DNA from: Xenopus tropicalis | Lineage: Eukaryota; Chordata; Amphibia; Anura; Pipidae | Assembly (NCBI RefSeq): GCF_000004195.4 | Contig: NC_030677.2 | Span: 99,352,829 to 99,416,828, forward strand | DNA: 64,000 bases | Direction: 5' to 3' | Notes under the pieces: model-generated | What the model saw: the letters and a program-made list of their open reading frames with translations, nothing else | The model's database searches: none | What the model was told of the DNA's origin: nothing | Position numbers and translations under genes: made by a program | Shown: one piece after another, positions 47,666 through 61,318 of the stretch | How the letters are laid out: every line of letters starts with the position of its first letter | Position numbering within the stretch: position 1 is the stretch's first letter

Positions 47666-48357
47666 TGCCCAGTGATATTGGTCCCCCCATCTACTAGAAC
47701 TTTCCAGAGAGCCTGTCATGACCAGTGGCTGCAGGGTAATTAAAGTGCAACCCTGTGCAGTATGTAACCCCCAGCCTCCACCCCATTCATCCCTTTATCT
47801 GAAGAATATATAAGCATCAGCGCCACCTCCAAATACCAAAGTAATACCTTCTTAAAGATTTATGAATCTATGGAGAATTTTTCCATCACAAGATAGCAGA
47901 TTCTTCCACAGAGTGAGGAAGAATGCATTTCAGCCATGGCCACATTATAGCTGGGCAGGCAAAACACTTACAGCATATACTGTAGATACCATATAAATAA
48001 CAACAGTTAACAGAATGAGATAAGGCACTAAGGATTATTTGAACCACAGAAAAAATGCAGCTGGCAACATTTCCAAAAATAAGACCCTGGAAATAATGAA
48101 TATAGGACCTTCTGCAACAGACTGACGATATAAACAGTGGATGAGATATACTCAAGGGGCCAGTACTTTCTTACCTGTCCCAGGCTGATGAATCCCAGTT
48201 TCTTGGCAATTCTCTCCACCTCTTTAGGACCAGTGGGCACTTGTACTGCCCAGCTATTTGTGTAAATCTTTATCGCCAAGGCCCAGTGGAGTCCAAAGAT
48301 AACAAACACCATGGGCCATGTGATCATGCCTCTTGTTGGCACTACACAAAATACCAT
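20971..48357 (-). CDS. pcsk4: Proprotein convertase subtilisin/kexin type 4 (PCSK4), 15 coding exons
   Basis: Calcium-dependent serine endoprotease of the secretory pathway; in mammals PCSK4 works mainly in germ cells. Exons, 5' to 3' on the minus strand: 48357-48175, 45863-45759, 40641-40546, 34110-33982, 32922-32846, 30527-30439, 30284-30112, 28783-28571, 25655-25555, 25147-25044, 24165-24048, 23853-23674, 23598-23474, 21797-21678 and 21434-20971. They join in frame to 758 codons. Residues 1-30 hold the signal segment. The prodomain has a secondary site VQKR|SL and the main site RYKR|Q (after R111). The triad is D157, H198 and S372, with oxyanion N299; the spacings equal those of furin. The P domain carries RRGDL. 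Residues about 606-684 are Cys-rich and about 703-727 form a membrane helix. The [10 protein letters not shown]...DCIACPP tail matches PCSK4 rather than furin, and the reep6 neighbour supports orthology. Confidence 0.95.
21678..21797 (-). CDS. pcsk4: pcsk4 exon 14 (P-domain end)
   Basis: It encodes [12 protein letters not shown], the last P-domain strand, then an Asp/Met-rich link into the Cys-rich region ([12 protein letters not shown]). Confidence 0.92.
22440..23095 (-). pseudogene. Penelope-like retroelement remnant, GIY-YIG endonuclease end
   Basis: On the minus strand, in two frames, one reads [34 protein letters not shown], then [11 protein letters not shown] (YVGET at 22711-22725), [20 protein letters not shown], and further down [10 protein letters not shown] and [17 protein letters not shown]. 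This order is that of the C-terminal end (RT tail plus GIY-YIG nuclease) of Penelope-like elements. A frameshift separates the KDPIPK and YVGET parts, and other frame breaks follow. It sits in pcsk4 intron 13. Confidence 0.8.
23474..23598 (-). CDS. pcsk4: pcsk4 exon 13 (P domain)
   Basis: It encodes [20 protein letters not shown], matching the family's HxWxE..xGxW core. Donor GTATGT. Confidence 0.95.
23674..23853 (-). CDS. pcsk4: pcsk4 exon 12 (P domain)
   Basis: It encodes [20 protein letters not shown] and [11 protein letters not shown], the conserved P-domain beta strands with the RRGD motif. Confidence 0.95.
24048..24165 (-). CDS. pcsk4: pcsk4 exon 11
   Basis: It encodes [18 protein letters not shown], the junction between catalytic domain and P domain. 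Acceptor TTCCAG, donor GTAAGG. Confidence 0.94.
24247..24706. mobile_element. Fold-back MITE (GGGGCACATTTACTAA end)
   Basis: GGGGCACATTTACTAA at the left is mirrored by TTAGTAAATGGGCCCC at the right. Similar in ends to MITE B at 1469-1995. Confidence 0.7.
24908..25043. other. Intronic stretch next to pcsk4 exon 10
   Basis: TACATA/TATACA microsatellite-like sequence at about 24924-24960; nothing else. Confidence 0.35.
25044..25147 (-). CDS. pcsk4: pcsk4 exon 10
   Basis: It encodes [16 protein letters not shown] and [10 protein letters not shown], the end of the catalytic domain. Phase 2 in, phase 1 out. Confidence 0.94.
25555..25655 (-). CDS. pcsk4: pcsk4 exon 9 (catalytic Ser)
   Basis: It encodes [18 protein letters not shown]372 is the nucleophile, 215 residues after the catalytic Asp as in furin. 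Confidence 0.96.
25670..26840. other. pcsk4 intron 8, unassigned part
   Basis: No exon-like or clearly repeated sequence except a short fragment around 26050-26220 that resembles a dispersed repeat. Confidence 0.3.
26873..27170. repeat. GC-rich dispersed repeat, unclassified
   Basis: GGGCTGGAACTAGGGGTAGG...GGCACCTGCCTAGGG at one end and CGCCTAGGGCACCTGGCCGC at the other give a loose inverted arrangement. Base composition differs sharply from the AT-rich surroundings. Confidence 0.4.
27291..27556. mobile_element. CAGGTATGGG fold-back MITE
   Basis: Left end CAGGTATGGGATCCGTTATC, right end GTGTCATACCTG; internal CCATCTCCCATAGACTCCAT. Confidence 0.8.
27682..28449. mobile_element. CAGGTATGGG-family MITE split by another MITE
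   Basis: The two halves (27682-27751 and 28224-28449) join to the family sequence CCATACATTAAG|TCTACTAAAAATAATTTAAA when the inner element is removed. Confidence 0.82.
27752..28223. mobile_element. Inner fold-back MITE (GGGGCCCATTCATTAA end)
   Basis: Ends GGGGCCCATTCATTAA and TTAATGAATGGGCCCC, flanked by TAA at 27749-27751 and 28224-28226. The long arms are mirrored. Confidence 0.85.
28571..28783 (-). CDS. pcsk4: pcsk4 exon 8 (oxyanion Asn)
   Basis: It encodes [17 protein letters not shown], with oxyanion-hole N299, then the calcium-binding [14 protein letters not shown] and VPWYSEAC. Confidence 0.96.
29217..29244. repeat. (TA)n microsatellite
   Basis: Uninterrupted TA dinucleotides, about 14 units. 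Confidence 0.9.
29304..29534. repeat. 112-bp perfect palindrome with hammerhead-like hairpins
   Basis: Arms 29304-29415 and 29423-29534 are exact reverse complements around a 7-base spacer (GAAAAAA). Each arm holds CTGAGGA, a 6-bp stem GAGCAC/GTGCTC with a 5-base loop, then GAAACGTTGGATC (29424-29461 on the plus strand). Confidence 0.9.
29528..29603. repeat. (TA)n microsatellite
   Basis: About 38 TA units directly following the palindrome; gives meaningless Tyr-Ile frames on both strands. Confidence 0.92.
29750..29931. repeat. Second palindrome with a hammerhead-like hairpin
   Basis: Outer arms 29750-29820 and 29861-29931 are perfect or nearly perfect mirrors; the 40-base centre is not. On the minus strand the centre reads TTGAGAA, then GTCC/GGAC stem, then GAAACAACGGATTC. 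Confidence 0.85.
30112..30284 (-). CDS. pcsk4: pcsk4 exon 7
   Basis: It encodes IRMLDG...[16 protein letters not shown] and the [11 protein letters not shown] end. [10 protein letters not shown] is the substrate-binding region shared by all furin-type convertases. Confidence 0.95.
30439..30527 (-). CDS. pcsk4: pcsk4 exon 6 (catalytic His)
   Basis: It encodes [20 protein letters not shown]198 is the catalytic histidine, 41 residues after Asp157 as in furin. Confidence 0.95.
30528..32300. other. pcsk4 intron 5, left part, unassigned
   Basis: Purine-rich block 31025-31230; no exon, gene or clear transposon end recognised. Confidence 0.35.
32301..32470 (+). repeat. Repeat unit with a hammerhead-like hairpin
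   Basis: CCGAGAA, stem GTCC/GGAT, then GAAACGCGTTGG (32309-32342); 70-80 bases on comes AATAAATC and then GAGAGCACACCCTG. The same order of parts occurs at 29423-29534. Confidence 0.6.
32846..32922 (-). CDS. pcsk4: pcsk4 exon 5
   Basis: It encodes [20 protein letters not shown] and ends in the split Arg codon just before the catalytic His. The DPDP calcium-loop sequence is typical of the family. Confidence 0.93.
33149..33275. repeat. Imperfect fold-back repeat
   Basis: CTTCTGCACCTGCACCTGGA at the left faces GGTGCAGGCACAGAAG at the right; shares the word CGGGTGCAGGCACA with MITE A. Confidence 0.45.
33533..33695. mobile_element. Harbinger-type MITE (TTA-flanked)
   Basis: Ends GGGCTGTGACAGACGGGGAG and its mirror, TTA on each side (33530-33532, 33696-33698). 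It shares GGGGAGATTAGT with 12941-13192. Confidence 0.87.
33700..33911. mobile_element. T2-type MITE abutting the Harbinger MITE
   Basis: It starts AGGGATTCTGTCATG after TTAA (33696-33699) and ends ATTTCCCT before TTAA (33912-33915). Same family as 60713-61318. Confidence 0.75.
33982..34110 (-). CDS. pcsk4: pcsk4 exon 4 (catalytic Asp)
   Basis: It encodes [20 protein letters not shown]; the first D of LDDG (residue 157) is the catalytic aspartate. Confidence 0.95.
34239..34558. mobile_element. CAGGTATGGG fold-back MITE
   Basis: Left end CAGGTATGGGATCTGTTATC, right end TCGTCCCATACCTG; full-length copy in pcsk4 intron 3. Confidence 0.82.
34909..38522 (+). mobile_element. L2-clade non-LTR retrotransposon
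   Basis: Flanked by a 6-bp duplication TGTCCA (34903-34908, 38523-38528). The 3' end has GATTGTAAGCTCTTTTGGGC, TACAGCGCTGCGGAATATG and TTTATAAATAAA, followed by a TTAATG repeat tail (about 38495-38522), as in L2 elements. The coding part spans 35115-38281 with frame breaks. Confidence 0.88.
35115..38281 (+). pseudogene. L2 ORF2-type polyprotein (endonuclease + reverse transcriptase), broken
   Basis: It would nick target DNA and reverse-transcribe the element's own [14 protein letters not shown] marks the N-terminal part, and [13 protein letters not shown] starts the endonuclease (APE-type). A TAG at 35582-35584 interrupts it (..AIT|TWLS), and shifts follow to about 36290. The open frame 36294-37889 (531 codons) holds a full reverse transcriptase: [53 protein letters not shown] and YADD (37434-37445). 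Another shift near 37885 leads to the C-terminal part (37889-38281, [14 protein letters not shown]). The copy is therefore dead but not old. Confidence 0.9.
38700..40545. other. pcsk4 intron 3, middle part
   Basis: Mostly unassigned; 39780-40125 resembles the T2 family of 60713-61318 (GTGCATTGTGCCTGATCCTG, GCAGAGTTCTGCTGAAG). No exon seen. Confidence 0.4.
40546..40641 (-). CDS. pcsk4: pcsk4 exon 3 (prodomain cleavage site)
   Basis: It encodes [15 protein letters not shown] followed by the mature N-terminus QFKAVPTDP...WYL. RYKR is the autocleavage motif. Confidence 0.93.
41196..41690. repeat. T2-type MITE, diverged copy
   Basis: AACCACAGCCCTTTAGAAG, CCCCTAGTAGTTTCTTAA and GCACACTGAG match the intact copy at 59818-60393; ends eroded. 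Confidence 0.6.
41700..42480. mobile_element. CAGGTATGGG-family MITE split by a T2-type MITE
   Basis: The left part ends in the family sequence near 41812 and resumes at about 42273 (CAACAGGATTGTTTAG); the right end is GGTCCAATACCT. The inner element is listed separately. Confidence 0.75.
41819..42268. mobile_element. Inner T2-type MITE (AGGAGAAAGAAAGG end)
   Basis: AAGGAGAAAGAAAGGTAAAA is mirrored by CCTTTCCTTCTCCTTT; the right flank is TTAA, the left TTCA. Same family as 61992-62422. Confidence 0.7.
43165..44272 (+). mobile_element. hAT non-autonomous element carrying a minisatellite, second copy
   Basis: Terminal repeats CAGTGCTGTCCAACT and AGTTGGACTGCACTG with an exact 8-bp duplication ATCTAAGG (43157-43164, 44273-44280). 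It matches 10889-11945 along its length. Confidence 0.92.
43630..44095. repeat. 34-bp minisatellite inside the second hAT element
   Basis: Same unit as at 11352-11768, roughly 14 copies, with a different order of variant units (GGAAATCAGAG and GTGAAAGTATGGCAC types). Confidence 0.92.
44453..44826. repeat. T2-type MITE candidate
   Basis: Begins AGGGGACCTGT after TTAA (44449-44452) and may end ACAAGTTCC near TTTAA; arms weakly mirrored. Confidence 0.4.
44830..45758. other. pcsk4 intron 2, unassigned
   Basis: No exon or repeat recognised. Confidence 0.3.
45759..45863 (-). CDS. pcsk4: pcsk4 exon 2 (prodomain)
   Basis: It encodes a 35-residue segment with [19 protein letters not shown] is the secondary prodomain cleavage site seen in furin-type convertases. 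Phase 0 at both ends, donor GTGATT. Confidence 0.88.
46112..46500. repeat. Dispersed repeat, unclassified
   Basis: CAGGTCTGGACTGGGCTACA at the left and GATGGGCTGGACTAGTA at the right, in a GC-richer block; resembles a widespread frog repeat but I cannot class it. Confidence 0.35.
46501..48174. other. pcsk4 intron 1, left part
   Basis: Contains an (ATA)n stretch at 47611-47664; nothing else recognised. Confidence 0.4.
47611..47664. repeat. (ATA)n microsatellite
   Basis: AAT/ATA trinucleotides with one break. Confidence 0.88.
48175..48357 (-). CDS. pcsk4: pcsk4 exon 1 (signal peptide, prodomain start)
   Basis: The ATG is at 48357, with an in-frame TAA not far upstream. The hydrophobic stretch [18 protein letters not shown] is followed by [10 protein letters not shown], the conserved convertase prodomain start. 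A second ATG at codon 11 is also possible. Donor GTAAGA. Confidence 0.9.
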
Positions 48358-49335
48358 GGAAGCTGTACTTGTCTCAATGCAGTCTTACAAACTGACCAAT
48401 TTAAACCTGCTGATCGAACGGAGTATATAAACGAGCAGTCTTGTACTTGCAAAGAGATAAAACACACCAGGAAAAGTGGTGCTGGATAAAGGAGGGTATT
48501 ACCTGCAATGGTACCTGCAAAAAAAAACAAAAACAAAATCTTGTGTAAATAAATGTCACTATATTAAATGATTTGTGATGTACAGAAAAATTCCAGAGAA
48601 GGGACCCTCCCTGGGAGGATATTATATGCTATAGAAAAACAATAATTCCATGATGGGGAAGAAGAACAGAATTATCAGTTGCTCTCTGATTTCTGTGAAT
48701 AGACAAAAATTCTATAAAATATACAGTATTTTTGAGCCTCGGGCATTTCAGGCGATAATTAACTAAATATTCCAGCACTGCACAGACAAAAGCTGTCAAG
48801 GAATGCCTTGCTATAAATTGATTCAGCAACTGGAAAAAGAAGAAAACTCTGCTATGATAGAGGGATGGTATAGGATAGATCATTGCCTAGTTAAATAATA
48901 ACTTGGTGCAAGAAATAGGTTAGTTAGCCCTACACGGAATGATCTGTTAAAGCAGTGAACTAAATCAGGCTTATCCAATATCGGCTTTTGGGAAAATACT
49001 GTATAGAGCCCCATACAAGTGCCAATAGACTGTCAAAACATCCTATATGTATGAGAATCTTAAGAGACTTTAGCATATAAAGAATAAATGTTTCAATAGA
49101 AAGATGTCAAACAAAATTCAGTTTGGGGCTAATTATGGTTTTAGTAGAAACAGGACAACATATTTTCTGAGAGCTATTAAAGACCAGGAAGGCGCAAGAG
49201 GTATTAAATCAGCTCAATGCAAGATTATTGCAAAGTCACTGATGTTCCAACTCACTCTTTGTTTTCTCAGTGCAGTGACAGAATGGGCCATCCAGAGAAC
49301 ACGACTTTAAGAACCTAACCTTACAAAAAAATAGA
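48358..49335. promoter_or_regulatory. pcsk4 5' flank
   Basis: It should contain the pcsk4 5' UTR and promoter, but I see no clear TATA box, CpG cluster or upstream exon. The assignment is by position only. Confidence 0.3.
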
Positions 49336-49337
49336 TA

Positions 49338-50957
49338 CAGTGGTGTGAAAAACTATTTGCCCCCTTCCTGATTTCTTATTCTTTTGCATGTTTGTCACAC
49401 TTAAATGTTTCTGCTCATCAAAAACCGTTAACTATTAGTGAAAGATAACATAATTGAACACAAAATGCAGTTTTAAAATTAAGGTTTACATTATTAAGGG
49501 AGAAAAAAAACTCCAAATCTACATGGCCCTGTGTGAAAAAGTGATTGCCCCCCTTGTTAAAAAATAACTTAACTGTGGTTTATCAATTTCAATATCAATT
49601 TCTGTAGTCACCCCCAGGCCTGATTACTGCCACACCTGTTTCAATCAAGAAATCACTTAAATAGGAGCTACCTGACACAGAGAAGTAGACCAAAAGCACC
49701 TCAAAAGCTAGACATCATGCCAAGATCCAAAGAAATTGAGGAACAAATGAGAACAAAAGTAATTGAGATCTATCAGTCTGGTAAAGGTTATAAAGCCATT
49801 TCTAAAGCTTTGGGACTCCAGCGAACCACAGTGAGATCCATTATCCACAAATGGCAAAAACATGGAACAGTGGTGAACCTTCCCAGGAGTGGCCGGCCGA
49901 CCAAAATTACCCCAAGAGCGCAGAGACAACTCATCCGAGAGGCCACAAAAGACCCCAGGACAACATCTAAAGAACTGCAGGCCTCACTTGCCTCAATTAA
50001 GGTCAGTGTTCACGACTCTACCATAAGAAAGAGACTGGGCAAAAACGGCCTGCATGGCAGATTTCCAAGGCGCAAACCACTTTTAAGCAAAAAGAACATT
50101 ATGGCTCGTCTCAATTTTGCTAAAAAACATCTCAATGATTGCCAAGACTTTTGGGAAAATACCTTGTGGACCGACGAGACAAAAGTTGAACTTTTTGGAA
50201 GGTGCGTGTCCTGTTACATCTGGCGTAAAAGTAACACAGCATTTCAGAAAAAGAACATCATACCAACAGTAAAATATGGTGGTGGTAGTGTGATGGTCTG
50301 GGGTTGTTTTGCTGCTTCAGGACCTGGAAGGCTTGCTGTGATAGATGGAACCATGAATTCTACTGTCTACCAAAAAATCCTGAAGGAGAATGTCCGGCCA
50401 TCTGTTCGTCAACTCAAGCTGAAGCGATCTTGGGTGCTGCAGCAGGACAATGACCCAAAACACACCAGCAAATCCACCTCTGAATGGCTGAAGAAAAACA
50501 AAATGAAGACTTTGGAGTGGCCTAGTCAAAGTCCTGACCTGAATCCTATTGAGATGTTGTGGCATGACCTTAAAAAGGCGGTTCATGCTAGAAAACCCTC
50601 AAATAAAGCTGAATTACAACAATTCTGCAAAGATGAGTGGGCCAAAATTCCTCCAGAGTGCTGTAAAAGACTCGTTGCAAGTTATCGCAAACGCTTGATT
50701 GCAGTTATTGCTGCTAAGGGTGGCCCAACCAGTTATTAGGTTCAGGGGGCAATTACTTTTTCACACAGGGCCATGTAGGTTTGGATTTTTTTTCTCCCTA
50801 AATAATAAAAACCCTCATTTAAAAACTGCATTTTGTGTTTACTTGTGTTATCTTTGACTAATAGTTAAATGTGTTTGATGATCAGAAACATTTTGTGTGA
50901 CAAACATGCAAAAGAATAAGAAATCAGGAAGGGGGCAAATAGTTTTTCACACCACTG
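49338..50957 (+). mobile_element. Tc1/mariner transposon with complete transposase frame (Tc1-B)
   Basis: 1,620 bp, inverted repeats of about 220 bp beginning CAGTGGTGTGAAAAACTATT, TA target duplications at 49336-49337 and 50958-50959. The two repeats differ at scattered positions, so the insertion is not brand new. Confidence 0.95.
49717..50739 (+). CDS. Tc1 transposase, intact 340-residue frame
   Basis: DD34E transposase that cuts and pastes its own element at TA sites. The start ATG at 49717 gives MPRSKEIEEQ. Two N-terminal helix-turn-helix (paired-like) domains follow: SGKGYKAISKALGLQRTTVR (21-40) and a second after the GRP linker (LPRSGRPTK, 55-63). The catalytic triad is complete: D153 (WTDETKVELFG), D244 (QQDNDPKHT) and E279 (PDLNPIEMLW), at the same positions and with the same 34-residue spacing as in Sleeping Beauty-type transposases. 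The usual length for the family is about 340. It shows no stop or frameshift, so it could still be functional, although activity cannot be judged from sequence. Confidence 0.95.
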   Translation: MPRSKEIEEQMRTKVIEIYQSGKGYKAISKALGLQRTTVRSIIHKWQKHGTVVNLPRSGRPTKITPRAQRQLIREATKDPRTTSKELQASLASIKVSVHDSTIRKRLGKNGLHGRFPRRKPLLSKKNIMARLNFAKKHLNDCQDFWENTLWTDETKVELFGRCVSCYIWRKSNTAFQKKNIIPTVKYGGGSVMVWGCFAASGPGRLAVIDGTMNSTVYQKILKENVRPSVRQLKLKRSWVLQQDNDPKHTSKSTSEWLKKNKMKTLEWPSQSPDLNPIEMLWHDLKKAVHARKPSNKAELQQFCKDEWAKIPPECCKRLVASYRKRLIAVIAAKGGPTSY

Positions 50958-51604
50958 TATATGATAGTACTAAATATCTTACGAAGGCCTATATTGGGGA
51001 AAAAAAGTAAAAGCTGTTGGGAATTTTGAAGGCTGCGGCTCATAAGGGCACTGGTCCTTCATGTTCTTTGGCAGGTCAGACTAGTGGAGTATGGAGCATT
51101 TAAACAATGCTAATTTCACAAAAGCCTTATTCCATTTGTAAATACCTTTTCTATTTTTTGTTGTGTTTTTTTTGCACTAAATTTTAGATCTGAGTGCAAC
51201 TTTAACTAATTTGGGGTACAATTTAAAAAATACACAAATCTATGTATACACCCAATGACAGATTGATGTAGGTCTACATTTCTTGGCACTATTAATGCAA
51301 TTTTGTTTATGTTAATTACAGATACATCCATAAATGTGAAACTATATTCCACCAACATAAGAAAAAAAACATTTCTAGCATAGAATGTCATAAAAAAGAG
51401 AACAGTTAAACAACTGTGGATTTGTGTAGGCAATTAATTTATTCCAATTTAATGCCAGCTTAACACCACTTTTGTTGAATCCCCCAAGTAAAGAACTCAT
51501 TAATTCATATGAGGAATATAGATTTATAAAAATAAATGTCAAAAACCTAGCTAAAAATTAAAGAATATCAAAGACAGCAAATAATAAGTCACCCCAATTT
51601 TCTT

Positions 51605-51815
51605 CCAAGATGGCACTTAGATTGTAAGCTCTACGGGGCAGGGACCTCCTTCCTACTGTGTCTCATACCACATGGCACCTACTCCCTGTGCATTTATACT
51701 TATTTATTGTATTTATTATAACACTCGTCTTTCTTGTGTGTAATTTTGTATATTGTAAGATTGCACAGTGCTGTGTACCCTTGTGTCGCTTTATAAATAA
51801 AGTTATACATACATT
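51605..51815 (+). repeat. L2-type 3' end fragment
   Basis: GATTGTAAGCTCTACGGGGC ... TGCACAGTGCTGTGTACCC ... TTTATAAATAAAG with a TACATA tail. Confidence 0.75.
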
Positions 51816-51876
51816 ATACATACTTTTCTGTTTTAATTGGTTTCTGTGATATTAGTCTAATTGGTTCACAGTTTAA

Positions 51877-52255
51877 GGCTGATGCCAGACGTGGTGTTTT
51901 TACGCTGCGTATTTTCTCCGCCTAAAAACGCCGCACAAGCCACACAGCCCCTGACTATGGCATTTTTCAGCCTAGTACTGGTGACGTAGCAAATCCTGGT
52001 TCCCATGGAGCTAATAGTGCAAAATAGTAAAAAACGCTGCGTATTTCCGCTAGGTCTGGAAGCTGCCTTTGTGTATACATAGGAATAAGTTGCTGTGCAA
52101 ATAACGGCGTATTTCGGCAAACGCATGAGAAGTCGTATTTATGTATTTGCGTATTTACACATAGTGTGTTTTCTATGGATGATGATATTGTGCGTTTTTC
52201 AGCCGCTGAGTGAATTAGAATTTACAGTGTAAAAACGCCACATCTGGCATCAGCC
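51877..52255. mobile_element. Fold-back MITE (GGCTGATGCCA end)
   Basis: GGCTGATGCCAGACGTGGTG mirrors CACATCTGGCATCAGCC. The ends are related to MITE A at 1154-2013; the target duplication is not clean. Confidence 0.72.
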
Positions 52256-52889
52256 TTATACTGCTAGGCAGATTTCAGCTCAACGGTTATTAAAGGCCTA
52301 TAGTGTCAGAAACTCTGTCTATTATCTTTACACTGCCTGAAGTCATTTAACCCTTGGCTTGCTGACTCCCAGTTGATCTGAATGCAGGTGGCAAAAAGCT
52401 GCCTCTGCTAACTTTAGAAGCTTTCATTTTTTAAAACAGATGCCACAAATTTGGCACTGCCTAATGCAAATATATCAAAAGCCTCTAAAAATAAAAAAAA
52501 TGAATGTAAATTGCAAAAGCGCTTGGGAAACAACGCTACATCAGTTTATTTTGGGGTTTAGTCCCCCTTTAACAGTTACTTTGGAACTATTTTGGAAGGC
52601 AGCAGGAAATGATTATATATGAAGTGATGTTAAAAGCAAAAGTATTAATACCCAAATAATCATTTAAATGGTTATTACTTATACCACCACTAACTGACTA
52701 TGCTTACTGGATTCACACAATCCCGGAAACACGATTTGTTTCAGAGCTTCGGGTTACCCAAATTATGGAAAAAAAAGACCAGAAAAATAATAATAGGTTT
52801 ACGTTGAAGTCCTGCACATAAAGGCACGTTAACCTCACCTAAATTCACAGAGATACAGCTAAACGCTAACACTCTCACAGCACTTGTTC

Positions 52890-53056
52890 CCTGAACCGCC
52901 TTCACCTGCTCGAAGAGGACACGCCCTTCGATGTGATTGGGTTTTGAACATGTGACACTTCCCCCCCCCCCTGCAGTCCAGCCGGTGCGCCCGCATACGG
53001 CTCAGACCCTGTAGATTATCTGTTTGTCCCCAGTACCTGGACCTTGCTCCATAGCC
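52890..53056 (+). promoter_or_regulatory. reep6: Probable reep6 promoter and 5' UTR
   Basis: A locally GC-rich, CpG-containing stretch with a poly-C run at about 52962-52973 lies immediately before the reep6 ATG. No TATA box is evident. The assignment is by position and base composition only. Confidence 0.4.
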
Positions 53057-58868
<5,812 letters not shown>

Positions 58869-59192
58869 TTGGACTTCTCCGCTCTTTACAAGGTGTCCCC
58901 AAGTGTAACAATCATGTTATCTATTTGAGACTTTATAAACCTGGCATTATTCAATCCTAAGTGCTTCTACAGCAGGATTTCTGCAAAATTCAACCCACAC
59001 CCTATGTCCTTTTACATTGTGTATATATGTGCTAGCTGTAGATCAAGCATCAACTTCATCTTTTCTCAGACAGCAGCAACTTGTTCCCAGGTCTACAGTA
59101 GCACTTGTTCTGATGTTTATTTATTACCTCTGTAAAACAAGCAAACCTCAAAACTCCATTCAAAACTAGTAAATTGGTTAATTTGCCATGGC

Positions 59193-59198
59193 AATAAA
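59193..59198 (+). terminator. reep6: Candidate reep6 poly(A) signal
   Basis: AATAAA about 325 bases after the stop. A later AATAAA at 63714-63719 is a possible distal site, but it lies beyond the antisense retroelement remnant. Confidence 0.5.
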
Positions 59199-59817
59199 AT
59201 AGAAATGTTCTTACTGTGATCCACTGACAGTAATTTTTTGATGCATGTATTTATTTTAAGTAATACCTCCTCTCTGTACCTCCTAAGAGACACAGATTAC
59301 TCTCATTAAGGCTGTGCTTTTTGTCTTTTCATTGGTATGAATTAGGACTGATATTTCCTACTTTTAAAAGTAAAGAATTTTGTCAGAACAGATAAGTGAA
59401 ATCTGGTCCACTGGAAACCCACCATATCTATTTTATAAATGTGCCTCTCTAAAATCATGATTGAAATGTAGTAACTTGGTAAAAGAGATTGAGAAAAAAC
59501 ATCCATTAAGTTCAACCTTTTTGCCTAAGTGAAACCCTGCCAAACTGGTCAATGATTCAGATAAAAATAACAGTAAAATATCTGCAGCCTTTCCAAGTAC
59601 CTTGATGGCCATTCCTTCTACTGGCTGGCCCTTCTTGCTACAGTTTCTACGTGTCTAAATTAATCTAATTTAGAGTATAAGTGGCTTGCATATTTTTTTT
59701 CCCCAAAATACAAAATCAGTCCTGAATTTCATCTGCATAGTCTTCCAGTTTGTCCAAATCTCCCTGCAAGGATACATAGTTTTGTGTCATCTGCAAGCAT
59801 TGATACATCAATTTTAA

Positions 59818-60393
59818 AGGAGAACTAAAGCTTAACTAAAGAAATCAGCTAGAAATGTTGTACATTATATTTCTGGCTTCTGACATTGCCCAAGGCAACC
59901 ACAGCCCTTTAGCAAGGAAGATCTATGCCTCCAAAGAAGCCCCCAGTAGCTCCCCAGCTTTCCTGTTTATTCCCTGCACATGCTTTGTGCTGCTGTCAGT
60001 TACTTAGCTTAGGGGAGGACTCACAATATACTGTACATATATAGAATATAAATGTAACAGTATAAGGCTGACTAGTAATTCATTCGGATTCACATGACAT
60101 GGCAGCTCGGGAATCGGTGCAATTAGCATCAGAATTTAAGCATCAGTTTATATGACAGGCCAGCCTCATTTTTAGCTTGATAATTTGCAACAACCCCTAA
60201 GCTTTGCTTCTCAACAGAGCACACTGAGCATGAGCAGTGTCACTGAACAGAATTCAAGAAAAGGCCTGTGACAACTGTAAAGACCTATATAATTAGTGCT
60301 ATAGAGATAGTGAAACTTGTGGCTAGTGCAGTCAGTTTAGATTACAAAATATGGCATTTCTAGCCATTTTATATCTTAGGGTTTAGTTCTCCT
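59818..60393. mobile_element. T2-type MITE inside the RT remnant
   Basis: Ends AGGAGAACTAAAGCTTAACT and GGGTTTAGTTCTCCT, TTAA at 59814-59817 and 60394-60397. It separates the INDLG and ADDTK blocks of the host remnant. Confidence 0.88.
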
Positions 60394-60529
60394 TTAATGC
60401 ACCCCAAGTCATTAATGAACAAGTTAAATTAATTAAAAGTTATGACCATAACAGAACCCTGCAACACCTCACTAAGAGCCCTTCTCCAAGTAAAGGATGT
60501 TTTATTGACTACCATTTTTAGTACACGTT

Positions 60530-60690
60530 CCTTATAGGGGACCTATCACGAAAATTAAAATTTAATATAAGCTTAATTTCACTGAAATAAAAAAAACTTC
60601 TAAATATAACCAGTTAAATACTCTGACCAATTTCTTATTTCGGTGAGATAAAGCTTATATTACATTTTCTTTTTTGTAATGTTGTTTGTA
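60530..60690. repeat. MITE fragment (GGGGACCTATCACG)
   Basis: AGGGGACCTATCACGAAAAT with mirrored inner arms around 60560-60670 (AATATAAGCTTAATTTCACTG / GTGAGATAAAGCTTATATTA); right end missing. Confidence 0.55.
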
Positions 60691-60712
60691 TGTGGATAGT
60701 AAACAGGCTTAA

Positions 60713-61318
60713 AGGAATACTGTCATGATTTTTATGGTGTACTTTTTATTTCTAAATTGCATTGTTTACATAGCAAATAATTCACTCTACCATTTACAAT
60801 TTTATTCTTGAACCAAAAAATGAATTATTTTTTAGTTGTAATATTGGTGTATAGGCAGCCATCTCAGTGCATTCTGCCTGATTCTGAGCTTTCAGAAGGA
60901 GCCAGCACTACACATTAGAACTGCTTTCAGGCAACCTATTCTTTTTCCTACTCCCATGTAACTGGAGGAGTCCCAAGCCGGACTTTGATTTCTTACAATT
61001 GAGTGCTATTCTGATATCTACTGGGAGCTGCTACCTTCCCATTGTTCTGCTGATCGGCTTCTGACGGGGAGGGGGGTGATATCACTCCAACTTGCAGCTC
61101 GGCAGTAAAGTGTGACTGAAGTTTATCAGAGCACAGGTAACATGCCTGTGGCACCCTGGGGAAATGAAGAATATGGCTAGCGCCATGTGAAATTTCAAAA
61201 TTAAATATAAAAAATTCTGTTTGTTTTTTAAAAAATAGATTTCAATGCAGGATTCTGCTGGATAAGTTCTATTTACTGATGCTTTTTATAAATCCGGTTT
61301 CCCTATGACCGTATTCCT
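60713..61318. mobile_element. T2-type MITE inside the RT remnant
   Basis: Ends AGGAATACTGTCATG and CCCTATGACCGTATTCCT, TTAA at 60709-60712 and 61319-61322. Confidence 0.85.

Noticed and set aside
49338..50957. Minus-strand open frames inside Tc1-B (50317-50586 and 49708-49929)
   Set aside because: Shadows of the transposase gene on the opposite strand.
53024..53056. Upstream extension of the reep6 frame
   Set aside because: It begins at TTG, not ATG; the ATG at 53057 has a good context and gives the expected REEP length.
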